A stretch of 64,000 nucleotides of DNA from Neoceratodus forsteri (taxonomy: Eukaryota; Chordata; Ceratodontiformes; Ceratodontidae). Location of the stretch: NCBI GenBank assembly GCA_016271365.2, contig CM028129.1, positions 848,850,501-848,914,500 of the forward strand, given 5' to 3'. This document shows positions 22,591 through 33,689 of this stretch, in pieces (the first letter of the stretch is position 1; the number at the start of each line of letters is the position of its first letter). The position numbers and the translations under genes are program-made. The notes beneath the pieces are model-generated. The model saw nothing but the letters and a program-made list of their open reading frames with translations. It searched no databases and was not told the DNA's origin.

Positions 22591-25198
22591 CTTGGGAGTG
22601 GCTGAAACATTCATTATCGAATCATTAAATAGTCTGTTTGAGTGACAGATAGCTCTACCAATGAAATTAAAGATTTGTCAGGCCACTATGAGAACCAATC
22701 AGTGACGGATAACACTGAAGAAGAAGAAAACAAGATCCATTTTGAAAAATTGCAGAGAGAAGCAGTTCAAACTGTAAGTACAGTCTATGTTCACATGATA
22801 TTCTCTAGTATTTAAAAACTTATTAGAACATGTACATATTATTAATCAAAACGTTTTGGGTGTTTAATCTGATGATGTTAATTGTTATTATGTGGCATGC
22901 TATATTCTTAAGAGAAAATAGTTTTAAAGTAAGAAAGAAGTTCAGTACTCACTTGTACAGATACAGCTGCAAATGGAGGAGAAGGAAGGTGCATGTGGAG
23001 TTGTCACGACTTAAAAGCAACCAATCAGACTTCTTTCTGATGTTGTAATTGTTTAAAACTGCCTATAAAAAGCATGCATTTTTGTTTAGTTCTCAGTGGT
23101 TTTAGATTTTTGCAGGAACAGTATAGTAATACTGAATGCATGAGTTACATTGGTTCATGAAGCCAGAGCAGGAGGGAATGTTTTTTTTATGTGTGTGTTT
23201 TGACTGAATGCATGAAGCTAGCTTGAAATAAGGAGGAAAATATCAGTTTGATTTTCAGTGCTGTCTGGTCACTGCAGGGTGAACAGTTCCTTTCTTAGTA
23301 ACTTTCTGTGCAGTTCTGAGTAAAAAACTTAGAATGGCAAAATAGGAAAAGGATTTTGTGGATAGTTGGAAGCAGTTACATAAGACGAGCAGCTGAGTTT
23401 GCAGTTCATAGTGATTTTGGAAGGACCTGCAGCCCCGAATTGCTATGTAAATGGTTTGGTCGTGGTGGAATGAGATAGGAACATCTTATGCCAACCATGC
23501 ACAGACTTTGAGAACTCACTCTCCTCCTGACATACTGCTAAAACATCTTGGAGGCAATGATTTGGGTTTAAAACGATGGGTAGACTTAGTAACGGAAGCA
23601 AGTGGACCTTGCTTCTATTATGTCTATGTTGCTTGCCTGTATTATCATATTTTCAGATATTACAGAGCGTAGAGTCTGGCAAGCAGAGCATCATATGTAT
23701 CTGATTGACAGAGCTCGCAGAAAAGTAATGTACAGATTACCTGTTTTTTACGCATGCATGGAATGCATACTATACAGGTCACCCAAAATTAAATTCTGTA
23801 ATGATTGGCTATTCTACCAGATGGTGTGCATTTCTCACATGCTGGCAATTGTCATTTTCTGAAGACCTTCAGATGGAATCCTGAAAGTCCTTTAAGATTG
23901 TGAGACTGTTTGAGGAAATATGATAGTATACACAAAGGTTCTTTTCAGAACCATAATAATGTGGTCAAAAATAGATTTTATAATATGCAGTAGCCTAGCT
24001 GCCATGGTGAAGTGAGTGTCTGCAAATTCTCTGCATGCTTATGTACAATGCTTTAGTGTTTTTCGGAGTTTGGCAGGTTGTAGGAGAATATATCCTTACC
24101 TGGTTTACTGTTGAAGGATGTTTGACAGTGATAACTGTTGATAATACCTGTAACCCGTCACAGTATGTACCTTTCTCAGAATGTTAAAGTGCATATGTGA
24201 ATAAATGTAGTTTACATTCTGAGAAAACAATCATAATGTGGCAGGCTACAGGTAAGGTAATGTACAAATGAACAGTGGTAAACATCCTTGAACACTAGAG
24301 CATACGAAGGATATATTTGACCATCAACACTGTAGCATTTATGTTTGCTAATGTGCCTCATGAAGTTTCATCTGTAGGAGTTTTGGCTTTCCAGAAGCAT
24401 GTTAAAATATTTCATACCCCTTCCGCTCCTGCTTGATGGATTGACTCACCCACATTAAATTTTGGCTACCGTGTGTAATTTATTTACTATGCAGGACAGA
24501 CACATGAGGAGCTACTAGGAGTGTTCGCTACTGCCTTTTAAAGTGGCAGGTGGCAATTACTAAAACTGAAGTGCATATTAGTGGTCAGTGCCCACTTATT
24601 TCAGAGTCCTGTGGTGCATCTTCATATCATGAGGTCCTGACATCCCTTTTTTCTATAGAGAGTGCTGTGGTTGAGCTAGCAGCCTAATATGTGTGGCAAA
24701 TTGTAAATCAGAACTGCCTGTCCAAGAGACGGGCCAAGAAAGTAAAAGGCCTGTCCCAATGAAAAAACAGGTGTCCGAGCCGGGTGGAGAGTCCGTTATT
24801 TCAAAGCCTGTTTACCAGTAATGTATGTTTGCAACTTCAATAAAACACAGTTCTGTGATGTGTGGTTCATCTGTGCTAACATCACATTACAATGTTGTGC
24901 GAATATTTCACTGTGGTACAGATGGATGTCATGGTATCCCAAACTTGATGTTTGATACCAGTTCCTCCGACGCATGAGACTAGAGCATAGCATGTTAGTG
25001 TACTAGCAGTTGTTTTTACTGTCAAGGTGGCTGTATCCTTTTTTTTTGTTCTATTATGGTACTGATCTGTGTTTCTGCTATCTTGAAGGACAGGTGGTCT
25101 TTGATGTAATTTAATTACTATTGTATAGAATTTGTTTAAGAAATGATGAATATTGTTACATGATACTAATGTGCATATTTTTTGGGTTTGTATTTCAG
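22591..25198. other. Intergenic or 5' intronic DNA before SANT exon
   Basis: No repeats or genes were recognised. The stretch ends in a polypyrimidine-AG splice acceptor (TTTGGGTTTGTATTTCAG, AG at 25197-25198), so at least the right part could be an intron preceded by an unseen 5' UTR exon. Confidence 0.4.
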
Positions 25199-25544
25199 AA
25201 CTACTAAGACTGATCAAGTAACATGAGGCAGTGGACCTTGCGAGAGGTGTGTGCACTGCTTGAGGCAGTCCAGGCCTGGGGGAATGCTCGTGTGCTCATG
25301 AGGAGCACAAACCGGAAGCTGGATGCAATGTGGAGGCGCGTGAATAGTTATTTATATATTGCACTAAAAGTTAAAAATAAGTCCGTAGTGCAATTAAAAA
25401 AGAAGTGGAAGCTGTTGCGCCAGCGATTCTATGTACTGAAGGAACGGGAGGTGATACCGGACAACGACACGTGCTGGTACTACCTCGCTCATGAATTATG
25501 GGAGGCTGCTGGGAAGCCAAGTGCGGGGGAGCGCCTTACTCACC
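25199..25544 (+). CDS. Myb/SANT-like DNA-binding protein, first coding exon
   Basis: The exon begins after a good acceptor and has an ATG at 25223, then 107 codons plus one base to a consensus donor (CACC|GTAAGT, GT at 25545-25546). The protein starts MRQWTLREVCALLEAVQAWG. It continues with a second tryptophan in MWRRVNSYL and a third in LKKKWKLLRQRF, the spaced-tryptophan pattern of a trihelix Myb/SANT-like domain. Such domains occur in the accessory DNA-binding protein of PIF/Harbinger transposons and in host genes derived from it. The frame is open without stops. No Harbinger DDE transposase was found nearby. The protein may bind DNA in the nucleus. Whether the gene is a host gene or transposon-borne is not resolved. 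Confidence 0.7.
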
Positions 25545-25559
25545 GTAAGTAAATCAGCA

Positions 25560-27000
25560 CAACTTTTAATTATAGTTGTCAATGTTTTCAGACTTAGTGA
25601 AAAACGTCTTATAGTGTGGACCACATATTGAAAAGGGTTCCTCCATGTGCAACAAGGGTTGTGTATGTGCAAGTCCAACTTTGAACTATTGTACGATATT
25701 ACCAGGAGGCAGTTATGCCATTGACAACAGATTGTGCAAAAGATCAACGAAAATGAATCGCATGGTTAACACGAGGGGAGGAACCATGCATAAGCTGCCC
25801 AACACAATATTCAGTGGGTTGTAGATAGTTGTGCATGTACACCCCAACATACGACTGCACAACTTTAGAGCCCCACAAAAAATGAAGCTGACACACTCAC
25901 AGGTGAGCTGCTTGTATTGCAGGTGAAACACAGCAGCTGCCACTCCTGGCTGGACCCCTAGTTGGTTCTGTGCCCCCACCAGCCCATCATGTGCATATAG
26001 TAACATACCCCCACCCACACATCTCTGACGCCCGACTGAAGGAATAAGTAACATGCCCCCCACAGATCTCTCCCACAGTATGATCGCGAGGCAATAAAGT
26101 AACATGATCTCCCTGCTCACACATCTCCCTGAGCCCAATCATGGCCAGAATGTGTATCACCTCCCAGTGCATGATCATGGGCAGAAATGAAGCCCTTCTC
26201 AACCAAAAAACATCTCCTGGCTGGTCCAGTGGATTGTAATGTCTGATAGTGGGCAGAATGTCAAGTTACTACCACCTCAAAAAGTCAGCCTGGTGCCTAG
26301 TGCCCACCCAGTCCTGTATGAAGCCCTCCAGCCTGCTACCCCTTTTGCAGGCGTTGGGCGCAACATCCCACCCGCATGCTGCCCTGCTGCCTGCACGAAT
26401 AACTGCCTGAGTATGACTGCATGCCCGTGATGCTGAACTATAGCTAATGGACGTGCAGCCAATAAATAGTACATGACATCCACATTTTATGAATGATGTT
26501 ACTGTATTGCCCGTGATGGGGCGTCAGTAGATGTGTGGGTGGGGTATCATTACTTTATTGCCTGTGATTGGGCTTCAGGATCTGTCTGGAGGAGGGTAAA
26601 TGTAGACAGAGATAGTGTGTGTCATTGGGCTGCAGGGTGCATCGGTCTCAACGGCTGCTGCCTCAGTAGGGTGGCCAGGTGCAAATCCTTGTGGATCATG
26701 CACCTACATGCTAATGGCATGCAAATGGGGCCATAAATAGATGTACATGATCCAACTTCGTCTTGTATAAACTATTATCTCATTTGCATGCCAGCTTTTG
26801 AATATCTGAAATTTGTGCATGGCGAATGAGCACTTCAAGCCACGCAAATTTAATGCTCAACTCTGGCAACGTGTGGTGCAAGTTGCAGTGTGACATGTCA
26901 GTGGCTGTGGCTAGGGTGATAGTCAAAGAAGTTGGTCCATAGCACAATTTGATTGAATACCCTGGACACACCTGACAGCAATTATTTTGAGCAGCGCAGG
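25560..27000 (+). repeat. Composite dispersed repeat (intron), plus orientation
   Basis: Parts of this block recur in the window. The stretch 25680-25990 (CAGGAGGCAGTT ... CACAGCAGCTGCC ... GGCTGGACCCC) resembles 35520-35830. Positions 25990-26260 are ~60-bp imperfect subrepeats. The stretches 26690-26740 (CATGCTAATGGCATGCAAAT ... GGGGCCATAA) and 26880-26985 match the minus strand of 32640-32940. It looks like a multi-part SINE-like family. Minus-strand open frames over it are not supported as genes. Confidence 0.6.
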
Positions 27001-27275
27001 GCTAGCGATTCAGAATGGCCCAGTTTCATATCTGTGCAGCCATAAACAAGCAATGGGACATCAGGGTGATTATTCGATGTTGTGTAAATGTGTGCTTACT
27101 GGTGTAATTGTGGGATGAGGCACAGCTGAGTACTACATCAGTAACACAGTGATTAAGTGACCATTGATATATACAGTCAAAGTGCCTGATTTGTATTATC
27201 ATTGCAATATTTTGAAAATAGTATTGAACATTGTTTTTGTATGTGCTAGTCTCTACATATATATCAATAAAGCAA

Positions 27276-27685
27276 TAATGCCCAACAGGGTCTGTGTCGT
27301 GCGATAACGTCGCGCCTCAGGTGGTTGGGCACGAGGCGCCCAGTCGAGTGTGTCCAACATAACTGAGGCGTGACGATGCTCCAAACGACACACCCTGGAG
27401 AGAACATTACTAATGTCCAATGTTTCATTGTTATACAGAAAAAAAAAATAATTTTAAAGATGTTTTTGTGTGGAAAAATATTTTTTTTTTTTAAGAGCAG
27501 ATGAAACAATCAAGCAACTGATCAGCATGGTCATGCTGATCAGCAGGTTCACAGTAAGGCTGAGACTACACCCGTGATGTTGTACTGATTAACATCACAC
27601 CTGTGATGTTGTACTGATTAACATCACGGGTCCAACCCAAGACTGACCAATCAGAGTCCAGAATTTTTTCTTACCATTGTATAAT
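27276..27685 (+). mobile_element. Palindromic MITE, copy 1
   Basis: A 144-bp imperfect palindrome (27276-27419, ends TAATGCCCAACAGGG and CCCTGGAGAGAACATTA) is followed by a body with an AAAAATAATTTTAAAG stretch. The body also carries a near-perfect hairpin CTGATCAGCATG-GT-CATGCTGATCAG (about 27521-27546), two GTGATGTT/AACATCAC inverted pairs and a CCAATCAGAGTCCAG end. Copies occur at 28474-28860 (inverted) and 29198-29572. No coding capacity. The TAATGCCC ends suggest the Harbinger group. Confidence 0.7.
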
Positions 27686-28473
27686 CAAAGATTGAATACA
27701 GCTAATAACGTCGTGATAGAAATTAGAAAGTAGTATTTTTAACAACTGTTGTTGTCAGTGTTAAAAATGTACTCTGATTTACATCTAACATTCAAATGTT
27801 TTGTTTGCATTTATTGTAGAACACCAGGCATTGCCCAGCTGCAAGCGAGGTAGGTGCCAGCAGCAAGCCTAAGCTGTGAGGTGGTGATCAGTCAGACACT
27901 GCAGTGTAATTCGATTGAGTCTGACGGTGGCACTTTATTATTACAAAAGTTCTTAGGTTGTTTTCAAATAAGAAATGAGGGTTTCTCATGACACAAGTGT
28001 GATATTGAAATTGTGGCATTGATACACGCAAGGTATTGTGTTGTGCAAATTAGCTGGACAGCTGTGTCTCTGGGGCAATATTTGAAATGTGACATGAAAT
28101 GTGGTATTATCATCATTGCAAGATGCAGTGGGCACATTTGCATGTTGTTATGCTGTGATTTGCATGCTATTACCATGCAGGTCTGTTGGTCCATGAGAAA
28201 TTGTGTGTGGTGCCCCAACAGGCTGCAGGCATGGAGAACAATACTGCGATGCAGCTTTATGATAGAGAAAGGAGTAACATATCCTGCAACACCCACCCAC
28301 CAGGGCTATCTTCAAGACGGGGGAATTACGCTAACTACCAACAAATAAACATTTCAGTCAGTAGAACAGGACGGATATGTTCAGGACAAGAGCTGAGTTG
28401 TTTTACTTACTGGCTGCAATTGGGCATTTTGCTGCTTTGAAGCTGAAGGGATACATTTAGTAGGTTAGAAACA
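27686..28473. other. Intronic DNA around microexon
   Basis: Apart from the putative microexon, no element was recognised. Open frames of 84-111 codons on both strands at 27964-28440 lack recognisable motifs and are rejected as genes. Confidence 0.35.
27820..27849 (+). CDS. Putative 30-nt microexon of SANT-like gene
   Basis: The acceptor TTTGCATTTATTGTAG (AG 27818-27819) and donor GCGAG|GTAGGT (GT 27850-27851) bound exactly 30 nt. Entering in phase 1 from the 25544 donor, it encodes QHQALPSCKR and leaves in phase 1 with no stop. The phase match to both neighbours supports it, but microexons can arise by chance and no transcript is available. Confidence 0.45.
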
Positions 28474-28860
28474 TTATACAATGGCAAGAAAAATCCTGGA
28501 CTCTGATTGGTCAGTCTTGGGTTGGACCGTGATGTTAATCAGTACAACATCACAGGTCTAGTCTCAGCCTTACCAGTGAACCTGCTGATCAGCATGAGCA
28601 TGCTGATCATTTGATGATGACCATGCTGATCATTTGCTTGATTGTTCACCTGCTGTTAAAAACAAAATATTTTCACACAAAAAACATCTTAAAATTATTT
28701 TTCTTCGCCTATGAAACCATTAATATATGTATCATGCCTCAGGTGTGTGTCCGTTGGGACAACGTCACGCGCCTCCGGTTGTTGAACGCGCGCCTCGGCC
28801 TCGCGACCATATGAGGCTGACGTTATCCACATGACACACTAACGCGACGGGCAGTATTAC
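28474..28860 (-). mobile_element. Palindromic MITE, copy 2 (inverted)
   Basis: This is the reverse complement of the 27276-27685 family: CATTGTATAA end at 28474, hairpin CTGATCAGCATG-AGCATGCTGATCA near 28587-28608, palindrome 28730-28860. TAATATATG occurs on both sides of the palindrome (28721-28729 and 28861-28869), possibly a 9-bp target duplication or chance, because the left copy is also part of the repeat body. Confidence 0.7.
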
Positions 28861-29197
28861 TAATATATGCTGCGATCCCGGGCATTTCAGGGCGGTGGAG
28901 CATCAGGGATACGTTTGGGGGGAGTCACAGTGGTGCACGGTGTTTGGGTCAACTATCTTGAATATGCACCCAAAATACTTAAAAAAAGGTGTTAACCAAC
29001 TCTATTGATTGTGCAGTGCCACCATGGCAGAAGATCCTGTACTACCATAACAAACTGGTATTACTACAGAATATTACCCATATTCTTCATGAGTCTGACA
29101 ATGTATGGGTGTGCATAGCGGTAGATGTGGTGTTGTGTGGGGGCAGGTCTTCTCCTCTGCTAATTTTGGTGGTGTAGTTCAATGTACAATTAAGCAA

Positions 29198-29572
29198 TAA
29201 TGCCCAACAGGGTGTGTGTCGTGCTGGGATAACGTCACGCCTCGGGTGGTTGGGCATGAGGCCGCAGGCCGAGTGTGTCCAACAACTGAGGCGTGACGTT
29301 ATGCCGCTACACACCCTATCGAGCGTATTACTGATATCTAATGGCTCGTTGTTATACAGAAAAAAAATAATTTAAAGATGTTTTTGTGTGGGAAAATATT
29401 TTTTGTTTTTAAGAGCTGACGAAACAATCAAACAAATGATCACATGATCATGATGATCAACAGGTTCACAGTAAGGCTGAGACTAGACCTGTGATATTGT
29501 ACCGATTAACATCACGGGTCCTGCCCAAGAGTGACCAATCAGAGTCCAGGATTTTCTTGCCATTGTATAATG
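29198..29572 (+). mobile_element. Palindromic MITE, copy 3
   Basis: This is a direct copy of 27276-27685. The palindrome is 29198-29330 (TAATGCCCAACAGGGTGTGTG ... CACACCCTATCGAGCGTATTA), followed by the same body to CATTGTATAAT. One of the two GTGATGTT hairpin units is missing compared with copy 1. Confidence 0.7.
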
Positions 29573-30205
29573 AGTAATAGATAACAAATTCTAATGTTGT
29601 TCTAGTGTTGTAGGTGTCTCAGTGGAATTCAATGGTGTGCTGCTAAATAATCTGTTGCGAATTATGACATGTCACTAGATTGTATTTAGTTAATATTTAT
29701 ATATGTCATGCCAATGTTTCATTTTTATTATTGCAATAGTTATTAATGTGCATAATAGAATATCTACATGTTTGTTAATGTGTTTTAATACCCCTGTAGG
29801 GGTAATATGGTTAATAACACATACATGGCTGCTACATTCAGCTAGAGGGTCATTGAGTGAACAGTGACATTATCGTTGTGTTTGTGTTTTTTTATTATAA
29901 CTCACATTTTTAAACCATTAAAGGAACAGAGCGTCATATAATTAGGTATGCATGTATGTAAATTGAACATACATGTAATGTTTTTAGGATGTTCATGTGT
30001 CTCAACCATGCATTATGACAATGTTATAAGTATTGTGATTGATGGTCAGGCACTACTTGTTCTGCACTGCATACCAACATTATATATTTGTGAGTAATGT
30101 TTTTGAAAATACGTTATTGAAGAAATTGATGTTTTAAAGAAAAACACTTTGACCTTGATATTTCATCTATTAATGTGATCATTTTTTTCTTGTTTCCTTT
30201 AATAG
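29573..30205. other. AT-rich intron sequence
   Basis: No repeat or gene was recognised. A short palindrome TACCCCTGTAGGGGTA lies near 29790. The stretch ends in the acceptor at 30204-30205. Confidence 0.4.
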
Positions 30206-30273
30206 AGCCCGGGGAAGCTGCTGTTCCGGAACGTGTGGAGGTGAAGCAGGAAGCAGGCCAGTCCACCACATAA
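30206..30273 (+). CDS. Third putative exon of SANT-like gene
   Basis: The acceptor TGTTTCCTTTAATAG (AG 30204-30205) precedes a segment that, entered in phase 1, reads EPGEAAVPERVEVKQEAGQS and stops at TAA 30271-30273. The VKQE tetrapeptide fits the SUMO-attachment consensus (hydrophobic-K-x-E), common in SANT/zinc-finger regulators. The product would then be about 139 residues. Alternatively a weaker internal donor, GAG|GTGAAG at 30240-30241, would skip the stop and join the segment at 34454. Confidence 0.45.
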
Positions 30274-30986
30274 GTGAAAATCTGTTGTTGATATTATCTG
30301 CATCCTTGAGAAGTACCATAGGGTTGTCAACATTCTGTGGTGATCAATGCTCCTGTTGAGAATTACACGTTGCAGTCCTACTGCATGATAGGGGGAGTGC
30401 ACTGTCTATTGGCATACTCACTGCTAATGTAAAATAGTTTGGGGTGTGAGCAACAGAGCTTTGTTGCTGAGGGAGTACCACTTTATTTTGTTTGTTGTGG
30501 GTGGGCGAATCACTGTTTACATTACTTACTTTACGTGTGATGTGACCTTATAAGGGTGGGAATGCATTGATCACTGCAGATACCCAACCACCCAAAAAAC
30601 AGAAACATGGTGGTAGGATATTGTAGTTACCTAAATGTTGTGCACTGCATAAAGTGTACAATTATGATTTATTAGTTTTTTTCTCAATCTACAAGTTTAA
30701 AAGTGTGCCTTATAGTGTTCATGATCCCTTTTTCCCAGTAAAAGTGAATAGCTGTGCAGTGTGTCTGTCTTCAGCCTTGCCAGCCTAATGCTTACCTCTA
30801 CATGTAGTGCGATGCTGTTCAGTGCACTGGCATATATGTGTATTTTTAAAAGCGGATCATGAACTGAGGGAATGTCGATAAAACTAATAATGCAGGTAAT
30901 AATGGGACTGTTTGCGTTCACCCTATGAATATCATACGTTTCTAAATAACACTATGGAAGTTGTCTCACCACACTTAGAAAATGGG
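30274..30986. other. Intronic or intergenic DNA
   Basis: I see no gene or recognisable element here. Confidence 0.4.
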
Positions 30987-31070
30987 CTTTTTATTTCCTG
31001 GCATCTGATTGGCTAGTACCCTTCCCAGGGGGGTACATTAACTTTCAATAGATGCCCAGCAAATAAAAAG
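30987..31070. repeat. 84-bp foldback repeat
   Basis: CTTTTTATTTCCTGGCATCT at the left and its near reverse complement AGATGCCCAGCAAATAAAAAG at the right form ~20-bp arms. An inner GTACCC/GGGTAC pair adds to the hairpin. It may be a small foldback MITE, but no target duplication was found. Confidence 0.55.
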
Positions 31071-32110
31071 TACCAGCCCCAGTACCCTCTCACCCACTCA
31101 AGTATCCCTCTGCCCATCCAGGTTGCTCATTGGCTAAAAACATCTAAATAAATTTGAAATCATTGCCATTTTTTTTCTGTCACTTAGCGAGAGATATTGG
31201 CCCATTAATGACAAGCTGTCTCAAAAAGACACTGCCCCCCACCACACACACACACACTCTCACTGTTCCTGAACAACGTTTGTCAGGCAAATTCATTCGG
31301 TGCAGAAGTGTATTGATTTCGATTTCTTTTAAAGATGTCTGTATTTAAAACAGCGCTAGGATGTCGCGCGCTCAGCGTACTTCAACACCTTTTCCATATT
31401 ACAGTTTTATTGTAGCCCTAACTCCACTAGCACTGACTTTAAATTAAGGCTACCTCCCCCGATGTCACTTACCCACCTGCCAAGACTGTGCTCCTGCATT
31501 TTCAGGATCGGCAACCACAGCAGCCAACGCTATTCTGACGGCGCCCTCTCAGCACTGATTCTGTTCCTAAATGAGACAGCACTAGCCAATGATTCACTGC
31601 TCCTCGCTCCCTTCTCTATACCTCTGCCCTCCCGCTCTACTGTTTCCTCCTCAGAAGCTTCACTCTACTTTTGTGGGATTAGTTTGGCCTGACTGGGAAG
31701 CTTTAGTGTCACGGAACGATAGCGTGGTGCAGCTCGGAAACAACGTACAGCCTCTGCTGGTAAAGGGAAAAACGGTGGTCTGGACGCATTCGGACTGGGA
31801 ATTTGTATTAAGCTCAGCATCAGTGGGGTCGGAGCTGTACGAGAGGGACCGGTGCTGTGCTAGCGGTGGACAAGGAACAGACAAATTTATTAAACATATC
31901 TTGATCGAACTCTCTGTAGTCCTGTGTATGGTGGGGGGTGGTTATGTTAACATGACAACAGCCTCCAAACCCACAACTACAGGACTGCGACTAGGACACA
32001 TGCAGAGGAACTATTTTATTACAAAAGAAATAAAATAAAAACAGTTTTCACATTAAAACATAAACATATTTTTCTTTAATAAAATAGTACCATGGGCCAT
32101 TTTCTATAGC
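31071..32110 (+). other. CpG-enriched stretch with a 149-codon open frame
   Basis: A CA tract lies at about 31240-31258. From 31350 to 31870 the sequence is richer in G+C and CpG (for example TGTCGCGCGCTCAGCGTAC) than its surroundings. A plus frame 31589-32038 is open for 149 codons but has no recognised domain. It ends in a run of AAATAAAATAAAAA just after its stop. This could be a CpG island, a young insertion or a chance frame. No function is assigned. Confidence 0.3.
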
Positions 32111-32113
32111 ATT

Positions 32114-32249
32114 AATGCCCTCCAGGGTGGGCGGTGGTGGAGCAATACCAGACCAGCCAGGAGGTATAAGGTCGCCTGCCCGCAGTGTCAGGCCTCATTA
32201 CGCCCTGGCTGGTCCGTATTCTTGTATCACGCCTACACTGTCGGGCATT
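32114..32249. mobile_element. 136-bp palindromic Harbinger-like MITE
   Basis: The ends are AATGCCCTCCAGGGTGG and CTACACTGTCGGGCATT. The interior GACCAGCCAGG and CCCTGGCTGGTC give a second inverted pair. ATT lies on both sides (32111-32113 and 32250-32252), consistent with a 3-bp target duplication. AAGCAATAATGCCC at its right end (reverse) equals the outer end of the 27-29 kb MITEs. Confidence 0.65.
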
Positions 32250-32639
32250 ATTGCTTAATTAAAATGCAGTACTATGACAGGTTGCAGTGGTGCAAATTCC
32301 ACTACATTATATGGTGCATGTTTCTGGGTTGGGTGTTATGAAAAGAAGTTGCTGAGTAGTGAAACTGTGCTAAATATTGGGCCACATAGATCACATTGCT
32401 AAATAGTTCAATGATGCATGGGTTAGCAACAGACAGTGTCATAGTTTCAATGAGCAACTATTCTTTAAAACAGTGTTTTTAAAACGTCACTATATGATGG
32501 TGTGGCTGTTGTTCGAAATTACTTTTTGGGACAGTGTAAGGAGATGACTGTGAGACTGTATGTGAGTAAAGGTGGTAATATGTCTACTTTAAAACATTTG
32601 TTTTTAGATGAACATTATATGCTATCATAGGCGCAAGCC
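32250..32639. other. Intergenic or intronic DNA
   Basis: Nothing recognisable apart from AT-rich sequence. Confidence 0.4.
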
Positions 32640-33420
32640 CTTCTGGTGTGCAAAATAGTTGCGTAGGGGTGTGTCCAGGGTGATATTCAAAGGAGTTGTG
32701 GTATTGAGGAAGTACTTTGAATATCACCTCTAAGCACATCCACTGTGCATGGCGCAGTGTAACTTGCAGCAGCGCAAGTTTAGAAACTGCAGCATTCTAC
32801 TTGTGGTCACAAAATCCCGATATTCTAAAGGTAATATGCAAATGTGGTTGTAATTCAGGCAAGGCACGGGGTGGGGACATTCTCATCTGATTATGGCCCT
32901 ATTTGCATCCCATTAGCATGCAGGTGTGGTGATCCCCGAGGACTTGCGCTTGGGTCCTTACCAGGTAGCAGCCATTGGGGAAGGATGCCCCGTGCAGGCT
33001 AATTGCAGGCAAAAGAGTGTAAATCCCCCCCACTGACCCGATTGCAGACATACTGTTAATACCCTCCCCCCCAGTAGCCCAGTTGGGGGCAGCAATGTGT
33101 CTCCCCGTTCAACACAGACGTGGAGGTCCAGTGGACTAATAAGCACAATTGTGCTATTAAGTAATGAAACACCTCCCTACCTCCTGAATATATCCCTGGT
33201 GATACCAGTGGACTGATAAGCCCAATTGCAGGCTTGAGTATTGAAACCCCCCACCTCCCGATCATATCCTGAAAATCCCAATTGTGGGATGTAGTTAGCA
33301 ACCCACCCCAACAAAAGACATGAGTGTTGGGGGGCAGACATTGCTGCCCGTGATTGCCTTGATGAGGGGGTGTAGAGTGCATATCTCTCAAGTATACCAC
33401 ATTGTGAGGAATGTTACTCA
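32640..33420 (-). repeat. Composite dispersed repeat, inverted copy
   Basis: On the minus strand this matches parts of 26000-27000. A palindrome GGTGATATTCAAAG ... CTTTGAATATCACC sits at 32690-32735. GCAAGTTTAG and GCAGTGTAACTTGC correspond to 26870-26900. GGCCCTATTTGCATCC matches 26705-26740 in reverse. Positions 33000-33420 are imperfect ~60-bp subrepeats (for example GGTGATACCAGTGGACTGATAAGC). Open frames on the minus strand are by-products of the subrepeats. Confidence 0.6.
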
Positions 33421-33689
33421 TTTTAATTCACTAAAGCTTCCTGTTTCACATTGTGAGGACTTGTAACACATTCAGTGTTAACATTTTTTTGCAAAATTCT
33501 ATAGTAAATGATGCTAAATATATCAATTTGATACATTGCAGACTTTATGAACTTAAATGCAAACATTTTAACAGTGTTGTGGGCTTCTAATTTAAAAATT
33601 AGATTAAGTGTTCCAAGCTTTTCCCATTCTTTCAACATTTTGAGAAGCAATGTAACACATTTTGGGAACAAACAGTTCAGACATATGAG
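33421..33689. other. AT-rich DNA
   Basis: No feature recognised. Confidence 0.35.

Noticed and set aside
33056..33421. 121-codon minus frame
   Set aside because: It runs over ~60-bp subrepeats of a dispersed repeat. The translation repeats and has no domain.
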